Program-made: the position numbers and the translations under genes
Shown: piece by piece, positions 47,501 to 56,418 of the stretch
Position numbering within the stretch: position 1 is the first letter of the stretch
Layout: each line of letters starts with the position of its first letter
DNA from: Methylovirgula sp963708155
Lineage (GTDB): Bacteria; Pseudomonadota; Alphaproteobacteria; Rhizobiales; Beijerinckiaceae
Assembly (NCBI GenBank): GCA_963708155.1
Contig: OY970183.1
Coordinates: forward strand, 806,001 to 870,000
Direction: 5' to 3'
Length of the DNA: 64,000 nucleotides
Notes under the pieces: model-generated
The model's database searches: none
Seen by the model: the letters and a program-made list of their open reading frames with translations, nothing else
Told to the model about the DNA's origin: nothing

Positions 47501-47641
47501 ATTGTCGGCGGCCTCATCGTCAGCCAGGTTCTGACGCTGTTTTCGACGCCGGTGATCTATCTCTATTTTGATCGGCTGGCGCGGCGGCTTTCGCCCTCCG
47601 CCGGTGGCGCCCGGCTCACGCCCCGCGAGGCCGGTGAATGA
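44522..47641 (+). CDS. mdtB: RND multidrug efflux pump subunit, MdtB-like
   Basis: 1039 residues, the typical length of HAE1-type RND pumps. Twelve membrane helices flank two large periplasmic loops. The proton-relay motif FVVDDAIVMIENIAR (two adjacent Asp in helix 4) and GIVKKNAIMMVDFAI (Lys in helix 10) are present. Two consecutive RND genes follow one adaptor, the MdtABC arrangement, in which MdtB and MdtC form a heteromeric pump. Its stop overlaps the next start by four bases (ATGA). Confidence 0.92.
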   Translation: MNPSQTFILRPVATSLLMVAILLAGAFAYKFLPLSALPEVDYPTIQVQTFYPGASPEVMTSSVTAPLERQLGEMPGLNQMTSASSAGASVITLQFDLSLTLDVAEQEVQAAINAASNLLPSDLPAPPVYAKVNPADAPILTIAITSQTLPLTSIEDIVETRLAQKLSQQPGVGLVSISGGNRPAIRVRFNPRALAAYGLNIDDVRTTIGNVNVNTPKGGFDGPAQASTIDANDQITDANEFNNVIIAYRNGNPVRLSNVATIERGPENTKIAAWANRTPAILLNIQRQPGANVIAVTDGVKALLPQIEASLPSALNIAILSDRTNTIRASVADVGFELALAVVLVVLVIFLFLRNLPATIIPSLSVPLSLVGTLIVMYLLGFSLDNLSLMALTISTGFVVDDAIVMIENIARYVEGGETPLQAALEGSAQIGFTIISLTVSLIAVLIPLLFMGDVIGRMFHEFAITLTATIIISAIVSLTLVPMLCAKLLRRRPESQRSRWAVAADHGFQWIIEQYGRALRVVLDHQPLTLLIAIATLVVTVLLYIAIPKGFFPVQDTGMIQAITETSQTASFDAMANRQQALAEVLLKDPDIVSLSSFIGVDGTNMTLNSGRFLINLQPRRQRTSSITDIIRRIRREARAVPGINIYMQPVQDLTIDSTVSRAQYHFLLENVDSSALQTWTPKLVAKLSSLPQITNVASDLAQQGRALDITIDRQTASRFGITPATVDNVLYDAFGQRIVSTIYTQSNQYRVILETEPDLQRTLAALNTFYLPSSTSTTNGQVPLSAIVHVSQRPGPLQITHLGQFPATDISFDTAPGYSLGTAVDAINKAEKNIDLPPGFVSVMQGNAAAFTASLGNEALLIIAAIATMYIVLGVLYESFVHPITILSTLPSAGVGALLSLMIAGEDLDVIAIIGIILLIGIVKKNAIMMVDFAIDAERNHGLPPRDAIYQACLLRFRPILMTTMAAILGALPLMLGTGTGSELRQPLGVAIVGGLIVSQVLTLFSTPVIYLYFDRLARRLSPSAGGARLTPREAGE

Positions 47642-50600
47642 GCCTTTCCTCGCCGTTCGTTCGGCGCCCTGTCGCAACGACTCTGCTGACGATTGGTATC
47701 CTAATTGCCGGCGTGCTCGGGTTCGTGAAGCTGCCGGTTTCGCCCCTGCCCAAGATCGATTTTCCGGTCATAATGGTGCAGGCGCAACTTCCCGGCGCAA
47801 GCCCTGCTACGGTTGCGACCAGCGTCGCGGAGCCGCTGGAGCGTCACCTTGGGCAGATCGCCGATGTTGACGAAATGACCTCGGAGAGCAGCCTCGGTCA
47901 GACACGAATCATTTTGCAATTCGACTTGAGCCGGAACATCGACGGCGCGGCGCGCGACGTGCAGGCTGCGATCAATGCGGCGCGTGCCGATCTGCCGGCC
48001 GCGTTGCGCAGCAATCCCGTGTACCGCAAGCTCAATCCCTCCGACGCGCCGATTCTAATCCTAGCGCTAAGTTCGAAGACCCTCTCCCGCGGACGGCTTT
48101 ACGATGTCGCAAGCAATGTATTTCAGCAGCGGCTGTCGCAGCTCCCCGGTATTGGCCAGGTGATGATCGGCGGCTCGGCTCTCCCCGCCGTCCGCGTCGA
48201 ATTAAACCCGACAGCGCTGTTCAACTATGGCGTCGGCTTAGAGGATATCCGCGCCGCCCTCGCCTCGGCCAATGCCAATAGTCCGAAGGGGGCGATCGAG
48301 GACAATGGCGTTCATTATCAGGTCTATACCAACGACCAAGCTTCGAAAGCGGCCGATTACCAACCGCTTATCGTTGGCTATCGCAAGGGCAATCCAGTCC
48401 ACCTCTCCGACCTCGGCGAGATCGTCGATTCCGTCGAGGATTTGCGCAACGAGGGCCTAGCGAACGGCGAGCCAGCCGTGCTTGTCATCATATTCCGCCA
48501 GCCAGGCGCGAACATCATCGACGCCGTGGACCACGTTAAGGCCGAGTTGCCCACTCTTGACGCCGCGTTGCCGCGGGATGTGAAAGTCACGCTCGCCTCC
48601 GACCGCAGCCTGACCATTCGTGCCTCGCTGCACGATACCGAGCGCACGCTTGTCATCGCCGTCCTGCTAGTCACGTTCATTGTTTTCTTATTTCTCGGCA
48701 ACCCGCGCGCCGCGCTTATTCCCGCCGTTGCAGTTCCCGTTTCCATCATTGGCACATTCGGCGTCATGTATCTTCTCGGCTTCAGCCTCGATACCTTGTC
48801 GCTGATGGCGCTGACCATCGCGACCGGATTCGTCGTCGATGACGCGATCGTCGTGCTTGAGAACATCACCCGCTACATAGAAGCTGGCGTACCGAGGTTC
48901 CAAGCTGCCATGCGGGGCGCGGGCGAAGTCGGTTTCACTGTTCTTTCGATCAGCATCTCGCTCATCGCGGTCTTTTCGCCGATTTTCCTGATGGGCGGAC
49001 TTATCGGCCGAATGTTCCAGGAATTCGCGCTCACGCTGTCGATTGCCGTTCTCGTCTCTCTCGTGATTTCCCTCACGACGACGCCAATGCTTTGCTCGTT
49101 GATCCTAAAAGCGCCGGCGCCACGGAGAGAGCGGCGCTCGCGCTGGCATCCTTTCACGCTGGTTCTCGAATTTTATGAACGAACGCTCGGCTGGGCACTG
49201 CGGCACACCGGGACCGTCATGCTCGCGCTTGTCGGCGCGGTTGTCCTGACAGTCATTCTATTCGCAATCGTTCCGAAGGGCTTTTTTCCGCAACAGGACA
49301 CAGGGCGTCTGATCGGCACCATCCAAGGCGATCAGAGCATTTCCTTCCAGGCGATGCGCAAGAAGGAAGCGCAATTGATGGCGATCGTGAAGGCTGATCC
49401 GGCGGTCCAAAGCGTTGTCGGATTCATCGGCAGCGGCAGCGGCGGCGGCCCCGCCTCAAGCGCGAACACGGGCTCGGTCTATGTCGCGCTCAAGCCGCTC
49501 ACGCACCGCACCGTTTCCGCGGACCAAGTGATCGACCGGCTGCGTCGGAAATTGGCTGCGATCCCGGGCGCGCGTCTGTTCCTGCAGGCGGTGCAGGATT
49601 TTCGCGCCGGCGGGCGGTCAAGCGACGCGCAGTTTCAATATTCTCTGGAAGGCGATTCGCTCGAGGAACTGAACACGTGGACGCCGAAGCTCGTCGCTGC
49701 CTTGCAGAAAAGCAAAATCCTGACGGATGTGAGTTCCGATCTGCAGCAGGCCGGGCTTGAGACTTATGTGCAGATCGACCGCGATACTGCGGCGCGCCTC
49801 GGTGTCACGCCCTACCAGATCGACAACACGCTTTATGATGCCTACGGCCAGCGACAGGTTTCAACCATCTACAGCGCCGTCAACCAATATCATGTCGTCA
49901 TGGAGGTCGCCCCACGTTATTGGCAAGACCCGTCCTCGCTGCGCGGGATATTCATCAGCACGTCGGGCGGGAGCCCCAGCGGAACGCAGTCAAGCGCGCT
50001 GCCCTCGGGCACGGTCGCCGCGACAAGTCCCTCAACCAGCTCGGCTACTGCGTCGACGGCATCTTCCGAGATCAACACCGCGCGCGACGCGGCGATCAAC
50101 GCTATCGCTGCGACGGGCCACGGCCAAACGTCCTCAGGCGCGGCGGTCGCGACAAGCGTCGAGACAATGATCCCGCTTGTCGCGATCGCTCATTTCAAGC
50201 ATGGGCATACACCGCTGTCAGTCAACCATACGGGGCTTTTCGTCTCCTCGACCGTCTCCTTCAATCTCAAGCCCGGCGCTTCGCTCAGCGCGGCGACAAC
50301 GGAGATCGAAAAGGCCGTCAGCGATATCGGACTCCCTGCCGACATTCACGGCAGCGCGCAAGGCGCGGCCGCGATGTTTCAGTCTTCGAGCGCCAGTGAG
50401 CCGCTGCTGATCGTCGCGGCGCTGGTGGCGGTCTACATTGTGCTTGGCATTCTTTACGAGAGCTATGTTCACCCGATCACGATCCTCTCGACCCTGCCGT
50501 CGGCGGGCGTCGGGGCGCTTCTGGCATTGCTGCTGTTCCGGACGGAACTCAGCATCATCGCGCTGATCGGTCTCATTCTACTCATCGGCATCGTCAAAAA

Positions 50601-50949
50601 GAATGCGATCCTGATGGTCGACTTCGCTATCGTGGCGCGACGCGACGAAGGCATGAGCGCGCGCGATGCGATCTTTCAGGCCTGCGTACTGCGCTTCCGG
50701 CCGATCATGATGACGACCGCCGCTGCTATTTTCGGGGCAGTGCCGTTGGCGCTGAGCTTTGGCGAAGGCGGCGAGATTCGCCGGCCGCTCGGCATCTCAA
50801 TCGTCGGCGGCCTCATCGTGAGCCAGATGCTGACGCTCTATACGACGCCGGTTCTCTACCTGCTCCTTGACCGGGTGCAGGAGGCGTTCAGAGGCCGGCG
50901 GCGCGGCAGCAGCCTGCCGCCACGGGCTGCGCCGAGCCCAGCGGAATAG
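47638..50949 (+). CDS. mdtC: RND multidrug efflux pump subunit, MdtC-like, with Ser/Thr/Ala-rich insert
   Basis: 1103 residues, about 65 longer than its partner. The helix 4 motif FVVDDAIVVLENITR and GIVKKNAILMVDFAI are intact. The extra length is a low-complexity insert rich in Ser, Thr and Ala (about 49969-50160) in the second periplasmic domain, between FISTSGG and ETMIPLVAIAHF. It is translated in coupling with mdtB (ATGA overlap). Its stop is two bases from the stop of the convergent fcl gene. Confidence 0.9.
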   Translation: MSLSSPFVRRPVATTLLTIGILIAGVLGFVKLPVSPLPKIDFPVIMVQAQLPGASPATVATSVAEPLERHLGQIADVDEMTSESSLGQTRIILQFDLSRNIDGAARDVQAAINAARADLPAALRSNPVYRKLNPSDAPILILALSSKTLSRGRLYDVASNVFQQRLSQLPGIGQVMIGGSALPAVRVELNPTALFNYGVGLEDIRAALASANANSPKGAIEDNGVHYQVYTNDQASKAADYQPLIVGYRKGNPVHLSDLGEIVDSVEDLRNEGLANGEPAVLVIIFRQPGANIIDAVDHVKAELPTLDAALPRDVKVTLASDRSLTIRASLHDTERTLVIAVLLVTFIVFLFLGNPRAALIPAVAVPVSIIGTFGVMYLLGFSLDTLSLMALTIATGFVVDDAIVVLENITRYIEAGVPRFQAAMRGAGEVGFTVLSISISLIAVFSPIFLMGGLIGRMFQEFALTLSIAVLVSLVISLTTTPMLCSLILKAPAPRRERRSRWHPFTLVLEFYERTLGWALRHTGTVMLALVGAVVLTVILFAIVPKGFFPQQDTGRLIGTIQGDQSISFQAMRKKEAQLMAIVKADPAVQSVVGFIGSGSGGGPASSANTGSVYVALKPLTHRTVSADQVIDRLRRKLAAIPGARLFLQAVQDFRAGGRSSDAQFQYSLEGDSLEELNTWTPKLVAALQKSKILTDVSSDLQQAGLETYVQIDRDTAARLGVTPYQIDNTLYDAYGQRQVSTIYSAVNQYHVVMEVAPRYWQDPSSLRGIFISTSGGSPSGTQSSALPSGTVAATSPSTSSATASTASSEINTARDAAINAIAATGHGQTSSGAAVATSVETMIPLVAIAHFKHGHTPLSVNHTGLFVSSTVSFNLKPGASLSAATTEIEKAVSDIGLPADIHGSAQGAAAMFQSSSASEPLLIVAALVAVYIVLGILYESYVHPITILSTLPSAGVGALLALLLFRTELSIIALIGLILLIGIVKKNAILMVDFAIVARRDEGMSARDAIFQACVLRFRPIMMTTAAAIFGAVPLALSFGEGGEIRRPLGISIVGGLIVSQMLTLYTTPVLYLLLDRVQEAFRGRRRGSSLPPRAAPSPAE

Positions 50950-50951
50950 AT

Positions 50952-51894
50952 TTAGCCCGCCGCCAGTTCGCTGGCCTGGACGTCCAGAAACCATTGGTAG
51001 GTGCTGGCGATGCCTTCATCGAGGCCGATGCGCGGCTTCCAGCCGAGCGCCTGGATGCGGCTCGAATCGATGAGTTTGCGCGGCGTTCCGTCCGGCTTCG
51101 ACGTATCGAAGACGAGGCGGCCCTCGAAGCCGACAGTGCGCGCGATCTTTTCGGCAAGCGCGCGAATCGTCAGATCGAAGCCTGCGCCGCAGTTCACCGG
51201 CTCGGCGCCATCGTAATTGTTGAGCAAAAAGACCGTACCGTCGGCGAGATCATCAACGTGCAAGAACTCGCGCAACGGCGTGCCCGTGCCCCAGATCACA
51301 ACCTCGTCGCGCCCCGAGACTTTCGCCTCATGGAACTTGCGGATCAGGGCCGGCAGCACATGGCTCGTCGCGAGATCGAAATTGTCGTTCGGGCCCGTAA
51401 AGATTGGTCGGCATGACCGAGATAAAATCGCGGCCATATTGCCGGCGATAGGCCTGGCAGAGCTTGATGCCGGCGATCTTGGCGATCGCATACCATTCGT
51501 TGGTCGGCTCCAGCGGGCCGGTCAGCAGCGCATCCTCGCTGATCGGCTGCGGCGCAAATTTCGGATAGATGCAGGACGACCCAAGGAAGACGAGCCTGTC
51601 GATCCCGGCGCAATGCGCCGCATGGATGACATTCGCCTCGATGACGAGATTGTCGCGCAGGAATTCCGCCGGATAGGTGTCGTTGGCCAAAATGCCGCCG
51701 ACCTTCGCCGCAGCGAGGATGAGCGCGTCGGGCTTTTCTCGTTGCAGAAAGGTGGCGACGCTTCCGGCATCGCGCAGATCGACCTCGCTGCGCGAGGCCG
51801 TCAATATCTCGACGTTCTCCCGCGCCAGCCGGCGGACCAGCGCCGAGCCGACCATGCCGCGATGACCGGCGACGAAAATGCGCGATGGCTTCAT
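50952..51894 (-). CDS. fcl: GDP-L-fucose synthase Fcl (WcaG), one apparent frameshift
   Basis: About 313 residues when corrected. It converts GDP-4-keto-6-deoxymannose to GDP-L-fucose. The first part (from ATG 51894) reads IFVAGHRGMVGSALVRRL (NADP site), LGSSCIYP and EWYAIAKIAGIKLCQ (Tyr/Lys catalytic pair) up to MPTNLYGP. The family continuation NDNFDLATSHVLPALIRKF is in the next frame and runs to 50952. One extra base lies at about 51389-51397. It lies 33 bases after gmd, same strand. Fucose is used in surface polysaccharide. Confidence 0.85.
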
Positions 51895-51927
51895 GCGTAA
51901 ACTGGCTCCCGTCCCATGACCGACGCG

Positions 51928-52987
51928 CTATATATGGCCACGCTTCTTCATCAAGACGAGATCGCTGGCGACCATTTCCTTCACCAGATCGGCAAAGCTC
52001 GTCTTGTGGACCCAGCCGAGCTTGGCGCGGGCCTTGGCAGGGTCGCCGAGCAGAAATTCGACTTCCGTGGGGCGGAAATAGCCCGGGTCGATCTCGACCA
52101 GCACCCGGCCCGTCTTGGCGTCGAAGCCTTGTTCCGCGATGCCCTCCCCGCGCCAGGCGATCTCGATGCCGATTTCGGCGAAGGCGCGCTCGACGAATTC
52201 GCGCACCGAATGCGTCTCGCCGGTTGCCAGGACATAATCGTCTGCTTCCGGCTGCTGCAGGATCCGCCACATGCCCTCGACATAATCGCGCGCATGGCCC
52301 CAGTCGCGCTTGGCGTCGAGATTGCCGAGATAGAGCTTGTTCTGGAAGCCGAGGTGGATCGCCGCGACGGCGCGCGTGATCTTGCGGGTGACGAAGGTTT
52401 CGCCGCGCGTCGGTCCCTCGTGATTGAAGAGGATGCCGTTGGAGGCATGCATGCCATAGGCTTCGCGATAATTGACCGTGATCCAATAGGCATAGAGCTT
52501 GGCCGCGGCGTAGGGCGTGCGCGGATAGAAAGGCGTTTTCTCGTCCTGCGGGGTTGCCTGGACCTTGCCGTAAAGCTCCGAGGTCGAGGCTTGATAGAAG
52601 CGTGTCTTGCCGCTGAGATTGAGGATGCGGATCGCCTCAAGCAGCCGCAGCGTGCCGAGCGCGTCGGCATTGGCGGTATATTCCGGCGTCTCGAAACTCA
52701 CCTGCACATGGCTCTGGGCGGCAAGATTGTAGATCTCGTCGGGCTGGACTTCCTGGACGATGCGGATCAGGTTGGTCGCATCGGTCAGGTCGCCGTAATA
52801 CATGAAGAAGCGGACGTTGGCCTCGTGCGGGTCCTGGTAGAGATGATCGACGCGGTCGGTATTGAATGAGCGAAGAACGGCGCTTGATGCCGTGGACGAT
52901 ATAGCCCTTGCTGAGCAGGAGTTCGGCGAGAAGCGCGCCATCCTGGCCGGTGACGCCGGTGATGAGCGCGACTTTAGGTTCTGACAT
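51928..52987 (-). CDS. gmd: GDP-mannose 4,6-dehydratase Gmd, one apparent frameshift
   Basis: About 352 residues when corrected. The N-terminus MSEPKVALITGVTGQDGALLAE, to GIKRRSS, is in one frame from ATG 52987. The continuation FNTDRVDHLYQDPHE, through STSELYGKVQ and YAAAKLYAYWI (YxxxK catalytic pair), reads in another frame to 51928. One extra base lies near 52869-52872. It makes GDP-4-keto-6-deoxymannose and feeds fcl directly downstream. Both genes of the pathway carry an indel, which raises the chance of either sequence error or decay of the pathway. Confidence 0.87.
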
Positions 52988-53137
52988 CGAGGGTTCCGCG
53001 AAAATTCAAGAGCGCCCTGGCCCATGCCAGCGCGGGGGAAATGCTCTAGCGCGGAATTGTCGCCCTGACTACGCGCGCGCCGGCCGCAGGCCCGCCTTGC
53101 CCCGGCCAGCGCAGGTAAGTGGCTGAAAAAAGCTAAT

Positions 53138-53884
53138 TTATGGCTTCAGGTAGTCGTGGATGACGCGGCCATAGGGCAGGCTCAGATCGGCGATGAAGTG
53201 ATGCGCGCCAACGATATGGCGCACCGGAAAGTCCCCGACCGGCGCATTGACATGCGGCACGAGATGCAGCCGGGCCGGGCCGAGCCAGGAGCCCTTCACC
53301 GTGATGTCGGTGAGATTATAGGCGACAAGCTGGCAGATGCCGTGGCCGCCATCGACTCCGGGAATGATCTTCAGATTGACTTGCGTCTTAGACAGGATCG
53401 CCGTCGTGCCGACGCCGTTGCCGGCCATCGCCTCGTGCTTGTAGCCCATCGTCCCCAGCGCGACGAGCTGCTCTCCGTAGTGCAGCGTGCCGGTCAGCGT
53501 ATCCTTGATAACCCGCAGCTTGGGATGCGCGTATTTCTTGGGAAAGCCCCAGATCTCGCGGCCACCCGCGATCGGCGGATCGTCATCGAGATACATTTGG
53601 CTGACGAAATTGACATCCTCGCCCTGGAACTTGCAGGGGATGACGAGGCCGCTTTCTGTATAGCTGCCGAAACCCGAGGAATCCGGCATGTTGATCCACT
53701 CATAGCTGACGATCGGCTTGTCGAGCGGTTCGAGTGGCTCCGGCAATTGCTGCCGGATGACCTCCGGGTCGGTCTCGTACGTGATGACCATGTATTCGCG
53801 ATCGATGAAACGATACGGCCCCTTGGGATAGCTCGGCCCGGCAAGCGGCATGGACGGCAGTTGCAGGATATCTTCGGCGCGCAT
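53138..53884 (-). CDS. adc: Acetoacetate decarboxylase
   Basis: 248 residues, normal for the family. The Schiff-base lysine lies in EIWGFPKKYAHPKL, with the flanking Glu and the two adjacent lysines that lower its pKa. It converts acetoacetate to acetone and CO2. In alphaproteobacteria it is linked to PHB turnover. The start is ATG 53884 with GAGGGA upstream; the longer frame is unsupported. It is divergent from the patatin gene, 154 bases apart, a pairing seen near PHB genes in related bacteria. Confidence 0.9.
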   Translation of the reverse strand: MRAEDILQLPSMPLAGPSYPKGPYRFIDREYMVITYETDPEVIRQQLPEPLEPLDKPIVSYEWINMPDSSGFGSYTESGLVIPCKFQGEDVNFVSQMYLDDDPPIAGGREIWGFPKKYAHPKLRVIKDTLTGTLHYGEQLVALGTMGYKHEAMAGNGVGTTAILSKTQVNLKIIPGVDGGHGICQLVAYNLTDITVKGSWLGPARLHLVPHVNAPVGDFPVRHIVGAHHFIADLSLPYGRVIHDYLKP

Positions 53885-54038
53885 GGTGTGTTCCCTCGGC
53901 TGCGGAGAGGGGCAGCAAGTCTGATGCCGCGCCACACGGCAACGCTTCGCTTCTGGCGATTTACCTTGAAAATGGTGTGACGCGGCGGCGTCACATTCCT
54001 GCAATCCGGTCTGCCTAGCCTGCGCCCGGAGACCAAAC

Positions 54039-55229
54039 GTGGACGCAAAAGCCCCCCTCAGCACTGCAAAACCCGGCCAGCGCTCCCCCGAGCCGGACAA
54101 ATCCGGTAGCTGGCGCCCCGATCGTTGCGATCAGATCGCGCTGATCTTTCAGGGCGGCGGCGCGCTTGGCGCCTATCAGGCCGGTGTCTACGAAGCTCTG
54201 CACGAAGCCAACATCGAGCCGGATTGGGTGACCGGCGTCTCCATTGGCGCGATCAATGCGGCGATCATCGCCGGCAACCCGCGCGAGCAGCGGCTCGAAA
54301 AGCTGCGCACCTTCTGGCAGAAGATTACCGACCGCCACGTCTGGGCCTTTACACCGGACGGCGATATCTACCGCCGTGCCCGCAATGCGACGAGCGCGAT
54401 GATGACCATGACGCTCGGCCAGCCAGGATTTTTTAAACCGCACGACGTCAATCCCTGGCTGAACGTAGCGGGCGCCAAGGCGGCGACGAGCTTTTACAAT
54501 TCCGCGCCGCTCGCCGCGACGTTGCGCGAATTTGTCGATTTCTCACTCATCAATGACGGCAACACGCGCTTTGCCGTCGGCGCGGTGAACGTCCTCAACG
54601 GCAATTTCATCTATTTCGACAATCGCAACGAGGAAATCGCGGCGGAGCACATCATGGCGTCCGGCGCGCTGCCGCCGGCGCTCCCGATGGTCAAGATCGG
54701 CACCGATTATTATTGGGACGGCGGCATCGTCTCGAACACGCCGTTGCAGCACCTGCTGGATCAGGACGATCTACGCCACACGCTTGTCTTCCAGGTCGAT
54801 CTCTTCTCGTCGCAGGGCGCATTGCCGCGGGACATGGCCGATGTTCTCGCCCGCCACAAGGATATCATGTATTCCTCCCGCACCCGCTACAACACGGACA
54901 TGTATCAGCGGCTACGTGCCTGGAAGAACCGCGCTTATGAGGCGCTGGCAAAGCTGCCGGATCATTTGCTGACGGATGATGAGCGCAAGCTGCGCGACGA
55001 ACTGGCGGACATGCCGAATATCGCGATTCTTCATCTGATCTATCAGCAGAAAGCCTATGAAGGCGACGCCAAGGATTATGACTTTTCGGGCACGTCGATG
55101 CGCGAACATTGGCAAAGCGGCTACGAAGACACCAAGCGCACGTTGATGCACCATGCCTGGTTCAAAATGCCCGAGAACGGCATTCTCGTTCATGACGTGC
55201 ACCGCCTGCGGGACAACGAGCGACGCTAA
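54039..55229 (+). CDS. Patatin-like phospholipase with DUF3734 C-terminus
   Basis: 396 residues from GTG 54039 (GGAG upstream). The oxyanion motif FQGGGALGAYQAGV, nucleophile elbow GVSIG (GxSxG) and catalytic Asp in WDGGIVSNTPL form a complete patatin site. The C-terminal part (KLPDHLLTDDERKLRDELAD, YDFSGTSMREHWQSGY) matches the DUF3734 extension of rhizobial proteins. It has no signal peptide. It may act on membrane lipid or on PHB granule lipid; the substrate is unknown. It converges on the thioesterase gene with 11 bases between stops. Confidence 0.88.
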   Translation: MDAKAPLSTAKPGQRSPEPDKSGSWRPDRCDQIALIFQGGGALGAYQAGVYEALHEANIEPDWVTGVSIGAINAAIIAGNPREQRLEKLRTFWQKITDRHVWAFTPDGDIYRRARNATSAMMTMTLGQPGFFKPHDVNPWLNVAGAKAATSFYNSAPLAATLREFVDFSLINDGNTRFAVGAVNVLNGNFIYFDNRNEEIAAEHIMASGALPPALPMVKIGTDYYWDGGIVSNTPLQHLLDQDDLRHTLVFQVDLFSSQGALPRDMADVLARHKDIMYSSRTRYNTDMYQRLRAWKNRAYEALAKLPDHLLTDDERKLRDELADMPNIAILHLIYQQKAYEGDAKDYDFSGTSMREHWQSGYEDTKRTLMHHAWFKMPENGILVHDVHRLRDNERR

Positions 55230-55240
55230 GCAGGGGCCAG

Positions 55241-55738
55241 TTAATCCGGTATCCCAACGTGGAGTTTGCGGTTCCGCTCGACGATCTCCGCACGCATCTC
55301 GCGGCGCATTTTCCCGGCCTCGAATAGCCTGCGATCAAGCTCCGTCTCGATCTTGAGCGGTGGAACCTCGCAGACTATTCCGTCCGTGGTTTTCGCGACC
55401 ATCGTAAAATAGCAAGAAATGACGTGCCGGGATTCCTTGGTCGTCAAGCTCTCAGCGATAACCTTGATGCCGATCTCCATCGAGGACTTGCCGACATAAT
55501 TGACGTTCGCCTTGAAGGTCGCGAGCTCTCCGACCAGCATCGGCTCCCTGAATATCACCTGGTCGAGGGAAGCGGTGACGACATAGCTTTTGCAATAGCG
55601 CGCAGCGCAGGCATAAGCCACCTGATCGAGAATTTTGAGGATGGCGCCGCCATGCACATGGCCGGAGAAATTGGCCATGTCCGGCGTCATCAGAAAGGTC
55701 ATGAACAGAGATTTTTCTTGCGAACTCATGGATCCCAT
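55241..55738 (-). CDS. Acyl-CoA thioesterase (hotdog fold)
   Basis: 165 residues. The hotdog motif TPDMANFSGHVHGGAILKILDQVAY, with the Asp and Gly-rich turn typical of YciA/ACOT thioesterases, is followed by SLDQVIFREPMLVGELATF. It hydrolyses acyl-CoA to free acid and CoA in the cytoplasm. Either ATG 55738 or ATG 55729 could start it, since a GGGA lies before the second. Its role may be to release CoA beside the PHB and acetate genes. Confidence 0.87.
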   Translation of the reverse strand: MGSMSSQEKSLFMTFLMTPDMANFSGHVHGGAILKILDQVAYACAARYCKSYVVTASLDQVIFREPMLVGELATFKANVNYVGKSSMEIGIKVIAESLTTKESRHVISCYFTMVAKTTDGIVCEVPPLKIETELDRRLFEAGKMRREMRAEIVERNRKLHVGIPD

Positions 55739-55993
55739 CGGCTGAAAGAAATGCTGCGGTTCGTCTAGGACATTGCCGACGCGAAACTCAAGAGGGCTTT
55801 TCAGCAGTCATTCACGGCGCTCCTAAATAAAAGCGCGGAACAAAAGCAAAAATGCTCCCGGCCGGGAGGATTGGCCGAGAGCAAGGCGGTTTGCATAACT
55901 GCTCGCGCGACCCCCGTTGTCGCGCCGTCTTCCAAAGTGGGCATCCCGCGGGACGTCCACCACGTCATTGAGCCAAAGCCCCCATGCCTTGGC

Positions 55994-56224
55994 TCAGTGA
56001 AGCCGATCCAGCCGATAAAGCTCTTCGAGAATTTTCCTGCGCGCCGCCATCCGCCGGTCTTCCAGCGCAACCAGAGCAACCTGCACGCGCAGATCCCGCG
56101 GTTCTTTCCAAGCGCCGAGAAGGTGCGTAAAACGCCGCCGCTGCATTTCGGCCATCTCCGTCGCAGAGGTCGCAACCTCTTGTAGAGCCAGGAGAACGGG
56201 CGAATTTGTCTTCGGGTCTATCAT
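55994..56224 (-). CDS. Small cytoplasmic protein of unknown function
   Basis: 76 residues from ATG 56224, with GGAGGTGGAGC directly upstream, one of the strongest ribosome-binding sites in the window. The sequence begins MIDPKTNSPVLLALQEV and is then charged and helical (MAEMQRRRFTHLLGAW; RRKILEELYRLDRL). No family was recognised. It lies about 195 bases after fabI on the same strand, possibly in its transcript. Confidence 0.5.
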   Translation of the reverse strand: MIDPKTNSPVLLALQEVATSATEMAEMQRRRFTHLLGAWKEPRDLRVQVALVALEDRRMAARRKILEELYRLDRLH

Positions 56225-56418
56225 GCTCCACCTCCATCTCGTTGGTGGTGCGGAAAACGCCGCATGAAGACGATAGGCACAAATGACATGCACAGAGAAC
56301 GCGCAAATGCGCTTTCGGCCGCGCGGAGGCGCGTTTTGCCGCACACTGTTGCGCATTTGCAACCTATGCGATGGGAAACGCAAGCATCCGCCCGTGTCCC
56401 GCTCGAGGGCGGCGCTAT

